The notes beneath the pieces are model-generated. The model did no database searches and was not told the DNA's origin. It saw only the letters and a program-made list of their open reading frames with translations. Both the position numbers and the translations under genes were made by a program. 64,000 nt of DNA, from the NCBI GenBank assembly GCA_020638135.1, contig JACKJE010000003.1, positions 135,367 through 199,366 of the forward strand, written 5' to 3'. Positions 17,958 to 25,972 of this stretch are shown piece by piece (the stretch's first letter is position 1; the number at the start of each line of letters is the position of its first letter). The stretch comes from Methylobacteriaceae bacterium (lineage in GTDB: Bacteria > Pseudomonadota > Alphaproteobacteria > Rhizobiales > Beijerinckiaceae).

Positions 17958-18104
17958 GTGACCGCAAGATACCGAATGTCGTAGGGAAACCCGAGCCAAA
18001 CCCTCGAATCCGGTTAATGGGCTCGGCGCAATCGCGACATATCCGGAAAGGATGCGCGCGGCGCGGATTGCGCGGCGCCCCCGCCTCGTCTAGGCGAGAC
18101 CGTC

Positions 18105-19031
18105 ATGAGCCAGGTTCTCGCCATCACCGTCCCGATCTTTCTGATCATCGGCGTCGCCTATTTCGCCGTTCGCGGCGGCCTCGTCGAACAGGCGGGGCTG
18201 AAGACCATGGCGGGCTTCGTGCTCAATTTCGCGCTGCCCGCGCTCATTATCCGCGCGCTTGCCGCGCGCAAGCTGAGCGAAGTCGCCGACGCCGCCTACT
18301 TCCTCGTCTATGGCGGCGCCTCGCTCGTTGTCTTCGTCGCCGTCTACGCCATCGCGCGAGGGCTGCGCGGCCGCGACCAGTCGGCGAGCGCGATCCAGGC
18401 TCTGGGCGCGACCGCCGCCAATAGCGGCTTCTTCGGCTATCCGATCGCCGCGCTGGTGCTCGGCGCGCCGGCCGGCGTCGCGCTGTCGCTCAACATGGCC
18501 TTTGAGAACATCGTCCTGATCCCACTCGCGCTGGCGCTGGCCGAGGCCGGCCGCAGCGGCGGCGCGGGCGTCGGCGAAACCCTGCGCGGAGCCGGTCGCC
18601 GGCTCGTGCGCAACCCGCTGATCATCGCCATCGTCGTCGGCGTCATCCTGTCGGCGACCGGCCTCGCCCTGCCGGCCCCGGTCGCCCGCGCCGTCGACAT
18701 GCTGGCGAACGCGGCCGGCGCCGCCGCCCTTTTCGCCATCGGCGGCGCGCTGATCGGCCTGGAGACGCGCGGCATGGCGGGCGATGTCGGGTTGGTGGTC
18801 GCCGGCAAGCTGATCGCCCACCCGCTCGCCGTCTTCGCTTGCCTGAAACTCGCGCCCGGCCTCGATCCGACGCTCGCCAAGGCCGCGCTGATCTTCGCGT
18901 CCGCCCCGGTCATCACGATTTATCCGCTGCTCGGCCAGATCTACGGTCAGGCGCAACTCTGCTCGGCGGCGCTGATTTCCGGCGTCGCCCTGTCCTTCCT
19001 GACGATTTCGGCGCTGCTCTATTTCCTCTGA
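18105..19031 (+). CDS. AEC (auxin efflux carrier) family transporter
   Basis: A predicted 308-residue inner-membrane carrier with about 10 hydrophobic segments. It opens SQVLAITVPIFLIIGVAYFAVRGG and has the family's ATAANSGFFGYPIAALVLG (helix with an Asn-Pro kink region) and a C-terminal GQIYGQAQLCSAALI segment. Members move organic acids such as malate or malonate, or other anions, by secondary transport. No neighbouring metabolic gene reveals the substrate. It precedes rpmE on the same strand by about 120 bases. Confidence 0.88.
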   Translation: MSQVLAITVPIFLIIGVAYFAVRGGLVEQAGLKTMAGFVLNFALPALIIRALAARKLSEVADAAYFLVYGGASLVVFVAVYAIARGLRGRDQSASAIQALGATAANSGFFGYPIAALVLGAPAGVALSLNMAFENIVLIPLALALAEAGRSGGAGVGETLRGAGRRLVRNPLIIAIVVGVILSATGLALPAPVARAVDMLANAAGAAALFAIGGALIGLETRGMAGDVGLVVAGKLIAHPLAVFACLKLAPGLDPTLAKAALIFASAPVITIYPLLGQIYGQAQLCSAALISGVALSFLTISALLYFL

Positions 19032-19152
19032 GGCGCGGTCGCCCTGCTCTTGCGCCCCGGGCCTGCTTGCGATATTGAGCCGCCTTCCGTTTCAACGGCG
19101 CGATATCAGGCGGGTCCCCCGACGATCTCCCGCGCGCTGCGAGGACCAGACG

Positions 19153-19383
19153 ATGAAGACCGACATCCATCCCGAATATCACATGATCAAGGTCGTCATG
19201 ACCGACGGCACGGAATTCATGACGCGTTCGACCTACGGCAAGGACGGCGACACGCTGAACCTCGACATCGACCCCAAGACGCATCCGGCCTGGACCGGCG
19301 GCTCGCAGCAGCTGCTCGACCGCGGCGGCCGCCTGTCGCGCTTCGCCTCGCGCTACGGCAACATCGGCGCGGCCAAGAAGTAA
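19153..19383 (+). CDS. rpmE: 50S ribosomal protein L31 (bL31, cysteine-free form)
   Basis: A predicted 76-residue protein starting MKTDIHPEYHMIKVVMTDG, with HPAWTGGSQQLLDRGGR and SRFASRYG, which is the alphaproteobacterial bL31 pattern. It contains no Cys at all, so it is the zinc-independent form. ATG 19153 follows GAGGACCAGACG. A rho-independent terminator lies 29 bases downstream, so it appears to be a single-gene transcript or the end of one starting at the AEC gene. Confidence 0.96.
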   Translation: MKTDIHPEYHMIKVVMTDGTEFMTRSTYGKDGDTLNLDIDPKTHPAWTGGSQQLLDRGGRLSRFASRYGNIGAAKK

Positions 19384-19412
19384 GTTCGGGCTTTCCGCCC
19401 GATCCATGAAAG

Positions 19413-19444
19413 AAGCCCCGGGCCTTGCGGTCCGGGGCTTTTTT
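19413..19444 (+). terminator. Rho-independent terminator of rpmE
   Basis: Arms AAGCCCCGG (19413-19421) and CCGGGGCTT (19432-19440) pair perfectly around a 10-base loop and run into a T-tract. It lies just past the rpmE stop codon. Confidence 0.92.
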
Positions 19445-19476
19445 CGTTGAGCCTGTGATTGGAGTCTTGAGCCGTT

Positions 19477-20001
19477 TTATGAAGCGAAAGCCATGCGCAG
19501 CCGCTCGATCTGGTCGGCGACCGGGCTGGAGGCGACCGGCGGCATGAGCGCTTCGGAACGCGCGTAGAGCAGCTGGTCGAGATGGATGATGCGGGCCTGC
19601 AGCCGCACGGAATGGGCGACGAGGTCGCGCAGCCGGGCCGGCAGGCGGTGGAAGGTCTCGGGCGCGCTCGCGACGTCCTGATTGGACAGCTTGACCTTGT
19701 GTTTCTCGTTGGCGGCCTGCGACTGGCTCATCTCGCCCTCGTTGACCGCGCGCTGCAGCAGGAGCCAGGAGGCGAGCTGCATCAGGCGCGTCGTCAGGCG
19801 CATGCTCTCGGAGGCGTAGGCCAGCGCTTCCATGCGCGGCAGCGCCTTGGCCTCGGTGCGGCCCGGCCCGTCGAGATAGGCGGCGGCCTCCTCGACCAGA
19901 TTCATGCCTTCCTTGAACAGGGACTTGAATGCGTCGGACCCCGCCAGACGCTCGACAAAGGACACGGGCTGATCGCCCAGGGAAGATACCAAACGAACCA
20001 T
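19477..20001 (-). CDS. rcdA: RcdA-type regulator of CtrA degradation (DUF1465)
   Basis: A predicted 174-residue mostly helical protein of the DUF1465 family. In Caulobacter RcdA is an adaptor that, with CpdR and PopA, helps ClpXP degrade the cell-cycle regulator CtrA. The diagnostic central block is present: FKEGMNLVEEAAAYLDGPGR, ALAYASESMRLTTRLMQLA and SWLLLQRAVNEGEMS. ATG 20001 (MVRLVSSLGD) is chosen because GGGTGGCGTG precedes it and the 23 residues upstream do not look coding. It is transcribed toward rpmE. The family call is firm; a ClpXP adaptor role here is inferred from Caulobacter. Confidence 0.88.
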   Translation of the reverse strand: MVRLVSSLGDQPVSFVERLAGSDAFKSLFKEGMNLVEEAAAYLDGPGRTEAKALPRMEALAYASESMRLTTRLMQLASWLLLQRAVNEGEMSQSQAANEKHKVKLSNQDVASAPETFHRLPARLRDLVAHSVRLQARIIHLDQLLYARSEALMPPVASSPVADQIERLRMAFAS

Positions 20002-20460
20002 CACGCCACCCGCATCGTTTCGAATTGATCCGCCTGTACCGCCAGGCGGCCTTCGATCCGACACGAGCAATATAGCCGCCAGAACCGCGACTTGTCCCGT
20101 TCAGCTTTTATTAGGGTTAACCTTTGAGCCCCGGATTTCAGGGCTGACGCGCCGGAAATTAACGGATCGACGGCTTTCGGCCGCCTCCCGCGCCTGGGCC
20201 GGCCGATGTTTTTGCAGGGGTTTCGGAGACAAATAGAGCCGCCCGAAAGCGGCGAGCCATTACAAAAGAGAGCCGCCCAAAGGCGGCTCTTGGCAAGTTC
20301 AACAGGGAGGCGTCAAACAGAGTGGGCAGAGCCACTCGAGATTCCGAAAGGTCGGAATAGAGAAAGGCTGCGCCGATAAGGTTAATATCGGGTTAAAGAA
20401 TTTACCCCTCCGCCGCTTCATTTTGCGCCGGCGCGGACAGGCGCCCGATTTTGAGACGTC
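20002..20460. other. Intergenic region between rcdA and the DUF1192 gene
   Basis: This stretch has no supportable gene. Toward the DUF1192 side it holds a strong hairpin (20269-20290) and, at 20236-20253, a partial GAGCCGCCCGAAAGCGGC copy of the same stem. The rest is expected to carry the rcdA promoter. An AT-richer run lies at about 20360-20405. Confidence 0.6.
20269..20290 (-). terminator. Terminator hairpin downstream of the DUF1192 gene
   Basis: Perfect 9-base arms, AGAGCCGCC (20269-20277) and GGCGGCTCT (20282-20290), enclose a 4-base loop. Read on the minus strand the hairpin is followed by CTTTTGTAATGG, so it fits a rho-independent terminator for the leftward gene at 20461-20658. Confidence 0.7.
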
Positions 20461-20658
20461 TCAGGTCTTGAAAAACGCCGCGGCCGCAGCCGCCGAGGCG
20501 GCCTTGGCCGACTTCGCCGCCTCCAGCCGTTCGATCTCGGCCTTCAGCAATTCGATGCGTTCGGAAAGTTCGCCCACCGAGAGCGTGTCGAGCGGCTGGC
20601 CGATCTCATGTTCCGGCTTCTTCTTCGGCGCGGCGAAAATTTCGTCGTCTGCGGCCAT
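20461..20658 (-). CDS. DUF1192 family protein
   Basis: A predicted 65-residue acidic N-terminal plus coiled-coil protein. It shows the DUF1192 pattern: MAADDEIFAAPKKKPEHEIG, then LDTLSVGELSERIELLKAEIERL, then an Ala/Lys-rich tail. The Leu heptads between about 25 and 50 suggest a short helix pair or dimer. Function is unknown. ATG 20658 is preceded by GGAGGCAAGG on the minus strand. It is divergent from trcR, and such small genes are common in Alphaproteobacteria. Confidence 0.85.
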   Translation of the reverse strand: MAADDEIFAAPKKKPEHEIGQPLDTLSVGELSERIELLKAEIERLEAAKSAKAASAAAAAAFFKT

Positions 20659-20826
20659 ATCCTTGCCTCCGGGCGTCGTTTCGATTGCTTTCGGCCCTGC
20701 GCCCGACTATATAACGGCCATCCCGTTATTGCAGTTACATGAGGCTGTAGCCTCGGCCGGGCCTTCGGTTCGGCGGGCCCTGATGCTTGGGTCCGATTCC
20801 GAGGCTCAGGCGATTTGGAGGAAAGA

Positions 20827-21534
20827 ATGAGCAACGCTCCGCTCATGCCCAAGGCGACCGCGATCTGGCTGGTCGAAAACACCTCGCTGACCTTCGACCA
20901 GATCGCCAGGTTCTGCAAACTGCACCCGCTCGAGGTGAAGGGGATCGCCGACGGCGAAGTCGGCGCAGGCATTCGCGGCGCCGATCCGATCACGTCGGGC
21001 CAGCTCACCCGCGACGAGATCGCCCGCGCGGAAAAGGATTCCGGCTACGAGCTCAAGCTCGCCCAGTCGAAAGTCGTGCTGCCGACCGTCAAGCGCCGCG
21101 GCCCGCGCTATACGCCGCTGTCGCGCCGCCAGGACCGCCCCAACGCCATCCTCTGGCTGGTGCGCAATCATCCCGAACTCAAGGATGCGCAGATCATGCG
21201 CCTGGTCGGCACGACCAAGACCACGCTGCAGGCGATCCGCGAGCGCACCCACTGGAATTCGGCGCAGCTTGCGCCGATGGACCCGGTGACGCTCGGCCTG
21301 TGCTCGCAGATCGACCTCGACATGGAAGTTTCCCGCGCCGCCAAGGACGCGCCGATCCGTCACGAAGAACCGAGCCAGACCCTGCTGCCGGCCGAGACGA
21401 CGACGGCCCGCGAGCCGCGCACGACCGAGGACGTGTTCGGCGCACCCAAGCCGGCGGCCCCGCGCGAGGAAGAAGACGAGATCGACGTCGAGAGCGTCTT
21501 CGGCAAGCTCAAGGGCCTGAAGACCAAGGAATAA
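20827..21534 (+). CDS. trcR: TrcR-type cell-cycle regulator (DUF1013)
   Basis: A predicted 235-residue protein of the DUF1013 family, named TrcR (transcriptional cell cycle regulator) in Caulobacter. It opens MSNAPLMPKATAIWLVENTS, then LTFDQIARFCKLHPLEVKGIADGE, a helix-turn-helix-like element, and has a second similar unit, NAILWLVRNHPELKDAQIMRLVGTT. The C-terminus is acidic. ATG 20827 follows a strong GGAGGAAAG; TTG 20815 is rejected. It lies within 1 kb of rcdA. The family is certain; the regulatory role is taken from the Caulobacter homologue. Confidence 0.88.
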   Translation: MSNAPLMPKATAIWLVENTSLTFDQIARFCKLHPLEVKGIADGEVGAGIRGADPITSGQLTRDEIARAEKDSGYELKLAQSKVVLPTVKRRGPRYTPLSRRQDRPNAILWLVRNHPELKDAQIMRLVGTTKTTLQAIRERTHWNSAQLAPMDPVTLGLCSQIDLDMEVSRAAKDAPIRHEEPSQTLLPAETTTAREPRTTEDVFGAPKPAAPREEEDEIDVESVFGKLKGLKTKE

Positions 21535-21541
21535 TCGGGAA

Positions 21542-22447
21542 TTACCGTCCGATCCGGGGGAGGCCGCCGAGCGTGCGGCCGATCCCGCCGCCGATCCCGC
21601 CCACGGCGCCGCCGAGCCCGCCGATCGTGCCGCCGATGGCGCCGCCAAGGCCGCCTCCGACACTGCCGACCGCGCCGGCGACCCCGCCAGCCGTCCCCGC
21701 GACGTCGCCTGCGGCGCTCTGCGCCCCGCCGATCGCGCCGCCCGCCGCGTCGCCAACTGCGCCCGCCGTCTGACGCACGCCGCCAACATCAGGCAGGCCG
21801 GGGAGCCCCGGCAGAACGCTGGCGAGCGTCGGCAGCGGCAGCAGCGCATCGGCGCGGATCTGCGGCAGCGAAGACGTCGGCACGATCCGCGCGCGCGTCC
21901 GGCTCGACAGAATCGAGAAGCCCGCCTTGCACTCCACGCAATCGGCGAAGCCCGGCCGCCCGCGATTGGGGCAGAGCACGACCTCGCCTTCGTTGACGGA
22001 GACGCGCACGTCCGCGCCCTCGATCTTCACGTCGAATTGCGTGCCGCGCACGCCAATCGTCGCGGCCGGCGTCTGGATGCGGTAGGCCTCGTGTTCGCCA
22101 TGTCCCGTCGAAAAGCGCAGCAGCCCCTTGGTCGCCCGAATGACGAACGAGGACGGCGTCGCATCCCTATCGAAGACGAACCGGTCGAGCCGGACGCTCG
22201 AATTGGGCCCGACCGACAGGCGCGTATCGTCGACAAACCGGAAGGCCGCCTTGCCCTGCGCGTCGGTCGAAATCGTATTGTTCGCCGAGACCGGGTCGCC
22301 GCGCTCGATCGCTCGACGGGCGCCGTGCCCGTCGAGCAAGGTGTTGCGCGCGACCTCGGTCGCCTGGCCGATGGTCGTCTCAGCCAAGGCCGCAGGAGCG
22401 GCTAACGCCATGCCCGCCAGCGCGGCTGCAATCAATCCTGCCCGCAT
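21542..22447 (-). CDS. Secreted FecR-domain protein with Gly-rich tail
   Basis: A predicted 301-residue protein with a signal peptide (1 to about 22, APAALA) and a FecR domain (about 45-165) seen in NTISTDAQGKAAFRFVDDTRLSVGPNSSVRLDRF-like strands and the IGVRGTQFDV motif. Two Cys pairs follow (CPNRGRPGFADCVEC). The last ~90 residues are a low-complexity tail of Gly-Gly-Ala-Ile/Val-Gly repeats. There is no membrane helix or sigma-factor partner, so this is the stand-alone periplasmic FecR type, not an anti-sigma factor. It is convergent with trcR, with 7 bases between the two stops. Confidence 0.82.
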   Translation of the reverse strand: MRAGLIAAALAGMALAAPAALAETTIGQATEVARNTLLDGHGARRAIERGDPVSANNTISTDAQGKAAFRFVDDTRLSVGPNSSVRLDRFVFDRDATPSSFVIRATKGLLRFSTGHGEHEAYRIQTPAATIGVRGTQFDVKIEGADVRVSVNEGEVVLCPNRGRPGFADCVECKAGFSILSSRTRARIVPTSSLPQIRADALLPLPTLASVLPGLPGLPDVGGVRQTAGAVGDAAGGAIGGAQSAAGDVAGTAGGVAGAVGSVGGGLGGAIGGTIGGLGGAVGGIGGGIGRTLGGLPRIGR

Positions 22448-22544
22448 TCCCTCGGTCCTGACCCGCGCGCCACGCGCGCCGAATTACACGTCCGACACTC
22501 GCCACCGCAAATGGCGGGAACAAGGCGCCGCCGCGCCCCTGCCT

Positions 22545-22997
22545 TCAGCGCGACCGCACCCGCAAAGCGCCGTCCAGCATCCGCGCGGCGATCGTCGCCA
22601 GTTCCTGTTGCGACTGCGGCTTGACGAACACCTCGTCAGCGCCGGCTTCCCGCGCCGCGCCCAATATCTCCGATTGATCCGATGTAGTCAGCACAACGGT
22701 CCAGACGACATACAGTTCCAGCGCGGTGCGCAGCGCGCGCAGAAAGCCGACGCCGTCGAGCAGCGGCATGTTGAGATCGACGACGACGAGATTCGGCAGC
22801 CGGCAAAGCAGGTCCGAGCGGCTGATCATGTTGAGCCCGTCCACGCCGTTGGACGCGCGCCGCAAACTGACCTCGGCGGAACGTCGCGCTGCGGCGTCGC
22901 GCAAGGCGCGCGACAACAGGAAGACGTCGTCCTCGTCATCGTCGATGACCAGCGCTTCAATCAGCACTTTCGTCTTACTGTCTTGAATTTGCGGCAA
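22545..22997 (-). CDS. Single-domain response regulator (CheY/Rcp1-like receiver)
   Basis: A predicted 150-residue receiver with no output domain. The acidic pocket VIDDDEDDVFLL, phosphoacceptor Asp in VVVDLNMPLLDG, a Thr in VLTTSD and Lys in VFVKPQS are all present. The DDDEDD pattern and long alpha-4 region are those of Rcp1-type receivers that partner phytochrome-like or PAS kinases. The start is uncertain: TTG 22997, or GTG 22967 ten residues later. It is divergent from the PAS kinase, with an 84-base gap. Confidence 0.88.
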   Translation of the reverse strand: MPQIQDSKTKVLIEALVIDDDEDDVFLLSRALRDAAARRSAEVSLRRASNGVDGLNMISRSDLLCRLPNLVVVDLNMPLLDGVGFLRALRTALELYVVWTVVLTTSDQSEILGAAREAGADEVFVKPQSQQELATIAARMLDGALRVRSR

Positions 22998-23081
22998 AGT
23001 CTCTGCTCACCTATACTTCTAGCGTGATTCGTTCGATTTCGAAACGGGTCGCTTCGCCATTGTGTCGCCGCGGAATCTCTG

Positions 23082-24203
23082 ATGGACAACATGTTCCGGA
23101 CGGCCGTGGAAGCCTCTGCGGCGGGCCTGATTATGGTCGGCGCCGACGGCGCCATCAAGCTTATGAACGCCGAGGCCGAGCGCATGTTCGGCTATGACGA
23201 GGGTCAATTGATCGGGGCCTCGATCGAGACGCTGGTGCCCGACCAGCTGCGCGCCAGCCATATTTCGCACCGCAGCGGATTTTGCCAGGCGCCGAGCAAA
23301 CGCTCGATGGGCGTCGGCCGCGACCTGAAAGCGGTGCGCCGCGACAGGTCGGAGTTTCCCGTCGAGATCGGCCTGACTCCCATTCAGACGGATGACGGCG
23401 TCGCGGTCATGGCCTTCGTCGTCGATATTACCGCGCGCCGCGAAGCCGAACAGTCGATCAAGCGCTATACGGCCGAGCTCGAGCGCGCCAACGAGGGGCT
23501 GGCGCGCTTCGCCTATGTCGCCTCTCACGACATACAGGAGCCTTTGCGCAAGATCGTCGCTTTCGCCGACATCCTGACCGCCGGCGTCGCGTCCGGCAAC
23601 ATGGACGACGTCCGATACGCCAGCGACGTCATGCGCGAATCGGCCCTGCGCGCGCGTCAGCTCGTCACCGACCTGCTCGCCTTCTCCCGGTCGATGAACA
23701 GTCACTACGATCTGGGGGCCCAGAGCGTAAGAAGCGCTGTCGACGGCGCGCTGTCGAACCTGTCGCAGGCGATCCAGGACGAACAGGCGGAAATTTCCGT
23801 GCAGATCGACGATTTTTCGGTTCTGGCGGATCGCACGCAGCTGACCCAGCTCATTCAGAACATCGTGTCCAACGCCATCAAATATCATCGCGCCGATGCG
23901 CGCCCGACCATCGACATCGCCTCGCGCCTGGAGCCCGACGGCGCGCGCGTTCTGTCGATCCGCGACGGCGGCGTCGGTTTCGAGGCGCGCCATGCCGAGG
24001 AAATATTCGAACCCTTCAAGCGGCTGCACACGCGCAAGGAATATTCCGGCTCGGGCATCGGGCTCGCCATCTGCAAGACCATCGCCGATCGTCATGGCTG
24101 GCGACTCGTCGCCCGCTCGACGCCGGGCGTCGGGTCGCAGTTCGACATAGTATTTGCGTCCTGCGCGCCAGGAGCGAACTCCGCGCAAGCGAGTACGCCG
24201 TAG
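23082..24203 (+). CDS. PAS-domain sensor histidine kinase
   Basis: A predicted 373-residue cytosolic kinase with no membrane segment. It has one PAS domain (about 5-115: AEAERMFGYDEGQLIG, then VVDITARREAEQ), a short coiled coil, a DHp helix with phospho-accepting His in SHDIQEPLRK (about 145-160), and a HATPase domain with N-box NIVSNAIKYH, G1 RDGGVGFE and G2 GSGIGLAIC. The PAS domain lacks a visible flavin Cys, so the signal is unknown. It is flanked by two stand-alone receivers, its probable phosphorylation partners. Confidence 0.93.
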   Translation: MDNMFRTAVEASAAGLIMVGADGAIKLMNAEAERMFGYDEGQLIGASIETLVPDQLRASHISHRSGFCQAPSKRSMGVGRDLKAVRRDRSEFPVEIGLTPIQTDDGVAVMAFVVDITARREAEQSIKRYTAELERANEGLARFAYVASHDIQEPLRKIVAFADILTAGVASGNMDDVRYASDVMRESALRARQLVTDLLAFSRSMNSHYDLGAQSVRSAVDGALSNLSQAIQDEQAEISVQIDDFSVLADRTQLTQLIQNIVSNAIKYHRADARPTIDIASRLEPDGARVLSIRDGGVGFEARHAEEIFEPFKRLHTRKEYSGSGIGLAICKTIADRHGWRLVARSTPGVGSQFDIVFASCAPGANSAQASTP

Positions 24204-24368
24204 AATTCGTCGACCGACGGGTGCCGAAGGGCACACCGTCTGGTCAAGAACCACGTAAATTTTGAAATTGTGGCGGCGCGTTTCGATTGTGAGGCGCGGC
24301 CGTCATTGTCGCGTTTTTCAAAATCCAGCCGCGCCGTTGCGCATTTCACGAATGACCAGGAGCTGGCG

Positions 24369-24830
24369 ATGACGACCCCTGATGCGTCCGCAGTTGAATT
24401 TCCGTCAGACTACGAAAATTTCGTCCCGCCATTGCTGGAAACCGCCACAATATTGCTGGTCGACGACGACGTGGAGGACGCCGAACTTGTCCGCCGCGCA
24501 GCGACGGGCGGCAATCAGATGGACTTGAGCATCGTACATTGCACATCGAGCGCTGACGCTCTCGATATCCTGCGCAGGCAGAAATTCGATCTCGTGATGA
24601 TCGACTATTGGCTCGGCTTTGAGACCTCGGTCCAGCTCATCAAGACGATCCATGATGAATACGCCCTGCCCATCGTGCTTCTCACCGGCTTCGACACCCC
24701 TGACGTGCGCCGCTGCGGTTTTCGCGCCGGGATCGCGGGATTTCTGGCCAAGGACTCCTTGTCCGTCCACGGGATCGAGAGCGCCGTTCTCGGCGCGCTG
24801 AATTCGCCCGTGGCGCGAACCGGACAGTAG
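24369..24830 (+). CDS. Single-domain response regulator
   Basis: A predicted 153-residue receiver with an ~30-residue N-terminal extension and no output domain. It carries LLVDDDVEDAELV, phosphoacceptor Asp in DLVMIDYWLG, Thr in VLLTGFD and Lys in FLAKDSLS. ATG 24369 is preceded by AGGAG at 24357-24364; an upstream frame start at 24270 lacks such a site. It follows the PAS kinase on the same strand by 165 bases, and is a likely second acceptor for that kinase. Confidence 0.85.
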   Translation: MTTPDASAVEFPSDYENFVPPLLETATILLVDDDVEDAELVRRAATGGNQMDLSIVHCTSSADALDILRRQKFDLVMIDYWLGFETSVQLIKTIHDEYALPIVLLTGFDTPDVRRCGFRAGIAGFLAKDSLSVHGIESAVLGALNSPVARTGQ

Positions 24831-24908
24831 GCGGCGCGCGCCGCAACCCGTGATGGATGATCGGCGGCGACGGGGCGACCTGTCTCGCCGTTGACGCGGC
24901 GCGACTAA

Positions 24909-24920
24909 GTTGATATCAAC
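24909..24920. promoter_or_regulatory. Perfect palindrome at the marR start (probable operator)
   Basis: GTTGATATCAAC is a perfect 12-base palindrome ending 5 bases before the marR start codon, and is AT-rich in a GC-rich setting. MarR proteins commonly bind such sites and repress their own gene, so autoregulation is likely but inferred. Confidence 0.65.
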
Positions 24921-24925
24921 ATATA

Positions 24926-25369
24926 ATGGATGACGCGTCGGTCGACATTTCCGTAGTGCGCGAGGCGCGCGATTCCTGCCTGTGTCTCGCCACGCAACGG
25001 GCGGCGCGGCGGCTGGCGCGACGCTTCGACCGGGCGTTCAAGCCGGTCGGCCTCACCAACCAGCAATTTTCGCTGATGATGCCCCTGAATGCGGCGAGGC
25101 CGCAGTCGATGAGCGCGCTCGCCGATCTCATGGGCATGGACCGCACGACCCTGACCGCCGCCCTGAAGGCGCTGGAGCGGCGCGGCCTGGTCGAGGTCGG
25201 GCGCGATCCGAGGGACCGGCGCGCGCGCAGGCTTCTCCTGACCGACGCCGGCCGCGCGGCGCTCGCCGCCGCCCTGCCGATCTGGCGCGCCGAGCACGCG
25301 CGCATCGAAGCCGAAATCACTCCCGCCAATGCCGGCGCCCTGCGCGCGGCGCTTCGCCCAATCGTCTGA
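24926..25369 (+). CDS. MarR family transcriptional regulator
   Basis: A predicted 147-residue winged-helix regulator. The DNA-binding core is SMSALADLMGMDRTTLTAALKALERRGLVEVGRDPRDRRARRLLLT in its order of HTH and wing, with the wing motif DPRDRRAR typical of MarR. N- and C-terminal helices would form the dimer interface. ATG 24926 lies 5 bases after a palindrome and has no clear ribosome-binding site, so the mRNA may be leaderless or use a later start. A VOC-family gene follows 21 bases downstream and is probably co-transcribed and controlled by it. Confidence 0.9.
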   Translation: MDDASVDISVVREARDSCLCLATQRAARRLARRFDRAFKPVGLTNQQFSLMMPLNAARPQSMSALADLMGMDRTTLTAALKALERRGLVEVGRDPRDRRARRLLLTDAGRAALAAALPIWRAEHARIEAEITPANAGALRAALRPIV

Positions 25370-25390
25370 TTTCAACACAAAGGAGTCGTC

Positions 25391-25903
25391 ATGCCTGCCC
25401 AAAACCCTGCCCCGAAGGCCAAGCCCATTCCCGACGGCTTTCGCACCGTCACGCCGCATCTGGTCTGCGCCGGCGCGGCGGACGCGATCGAATTCTACAA
25501 GAAGGCGTTCGGCGCGACCGAAATGTTCCGCCTGCCCGGCCCCGACGGCCGGCTGATGCACGCCAGCGTCATGATCGGCGATTCCATGGTCATGCTGGTC
25601 GACGAGATGAAGGAGATGGGCTCGCTCGGCCCGAAGGCGCGCGGCGGCAGTTCGGTCGGCATCCACCTCCAGGTCGAGGACGCCGACGCCCTTTTCGCCC
25701 GCGCGGTCGCCGCCGGCGCGGCGGTCAAGCTGCCGGTCGCGGACATGTTCTGGGGCGACCGCTACGGCATCGTCGTAGACCCCTTCGGCCACGAATGGTC
25801 GATCGCCACACATATCCACGACCTCACGCCCGACGAGATCGCCGCCGCCGCGCAGGAAGCGATGAAAGCGATGAAGGGCTGCCCGGATATGGCGAAGGTG
25901 TGA
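25391..25903 (+). CDS. VOC (glyoxalase/bleomycin-resistance) family protein
   Basis: A predicted 170-residue protein with one VOC fold of two beta-alpha-beta3 units: TVTPHLVCAGAADAIEFYKKAF, then VMIGDSMVMLVDE, then VGIHLQVEDADALFARAVAAGA and GDRYGIVVDPFGHEWSIATH. This is the PhnB/YnfB-like branch; members include metal-dependent isomerases and resistance proteins. The substrate is unknown. ATG 25391 follows AAAGGAG. It lies 21 bases after marR in the same direction, so they look like an operon. Confidence 0.88.
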   Translation: MPAQNPAPKAKPIPDGFRTVTPHLVCAGAADAIEFYKKAFGATEMFRLPGPDGRLMHASVMIGDSMVMLVDEMKEMGSLGPKARGGSSVGIHLQVEDADALFARAVAAGAAVKLPVADMFWGDRYGIVVDPFGHEWSIATHIHDLTPDEIAAAAQEAMKAMKGCPDMAKV

Positions 25904-25923
25904 GATAGGGGCGCAAACGAATA

Positions 25924-25945
25924 CGGCCGGGCGAGAGCCCGGCCG
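25924..25945. terminator. Hairpin between convergent VOC and prpE genes
   Basis: GGCCGGGC and GCCCGGCC form a perfect stem around GAGA (25925-25944), with one extra C-G pair outside. It sits between two stop codons and may terminate both transcripts, but neither side shows a long T-run. Confidence 0.55.
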
Positions 25946-25972
25946 CATGTTTGCAGGCAATGCGCTTGCGCG

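Noticed and set aside
25924..25945. Certain rho-independent terminator
   Set aside because: The stem is perfect but T-tracts are poor on both sides, so it is listed only with moderate confidence.
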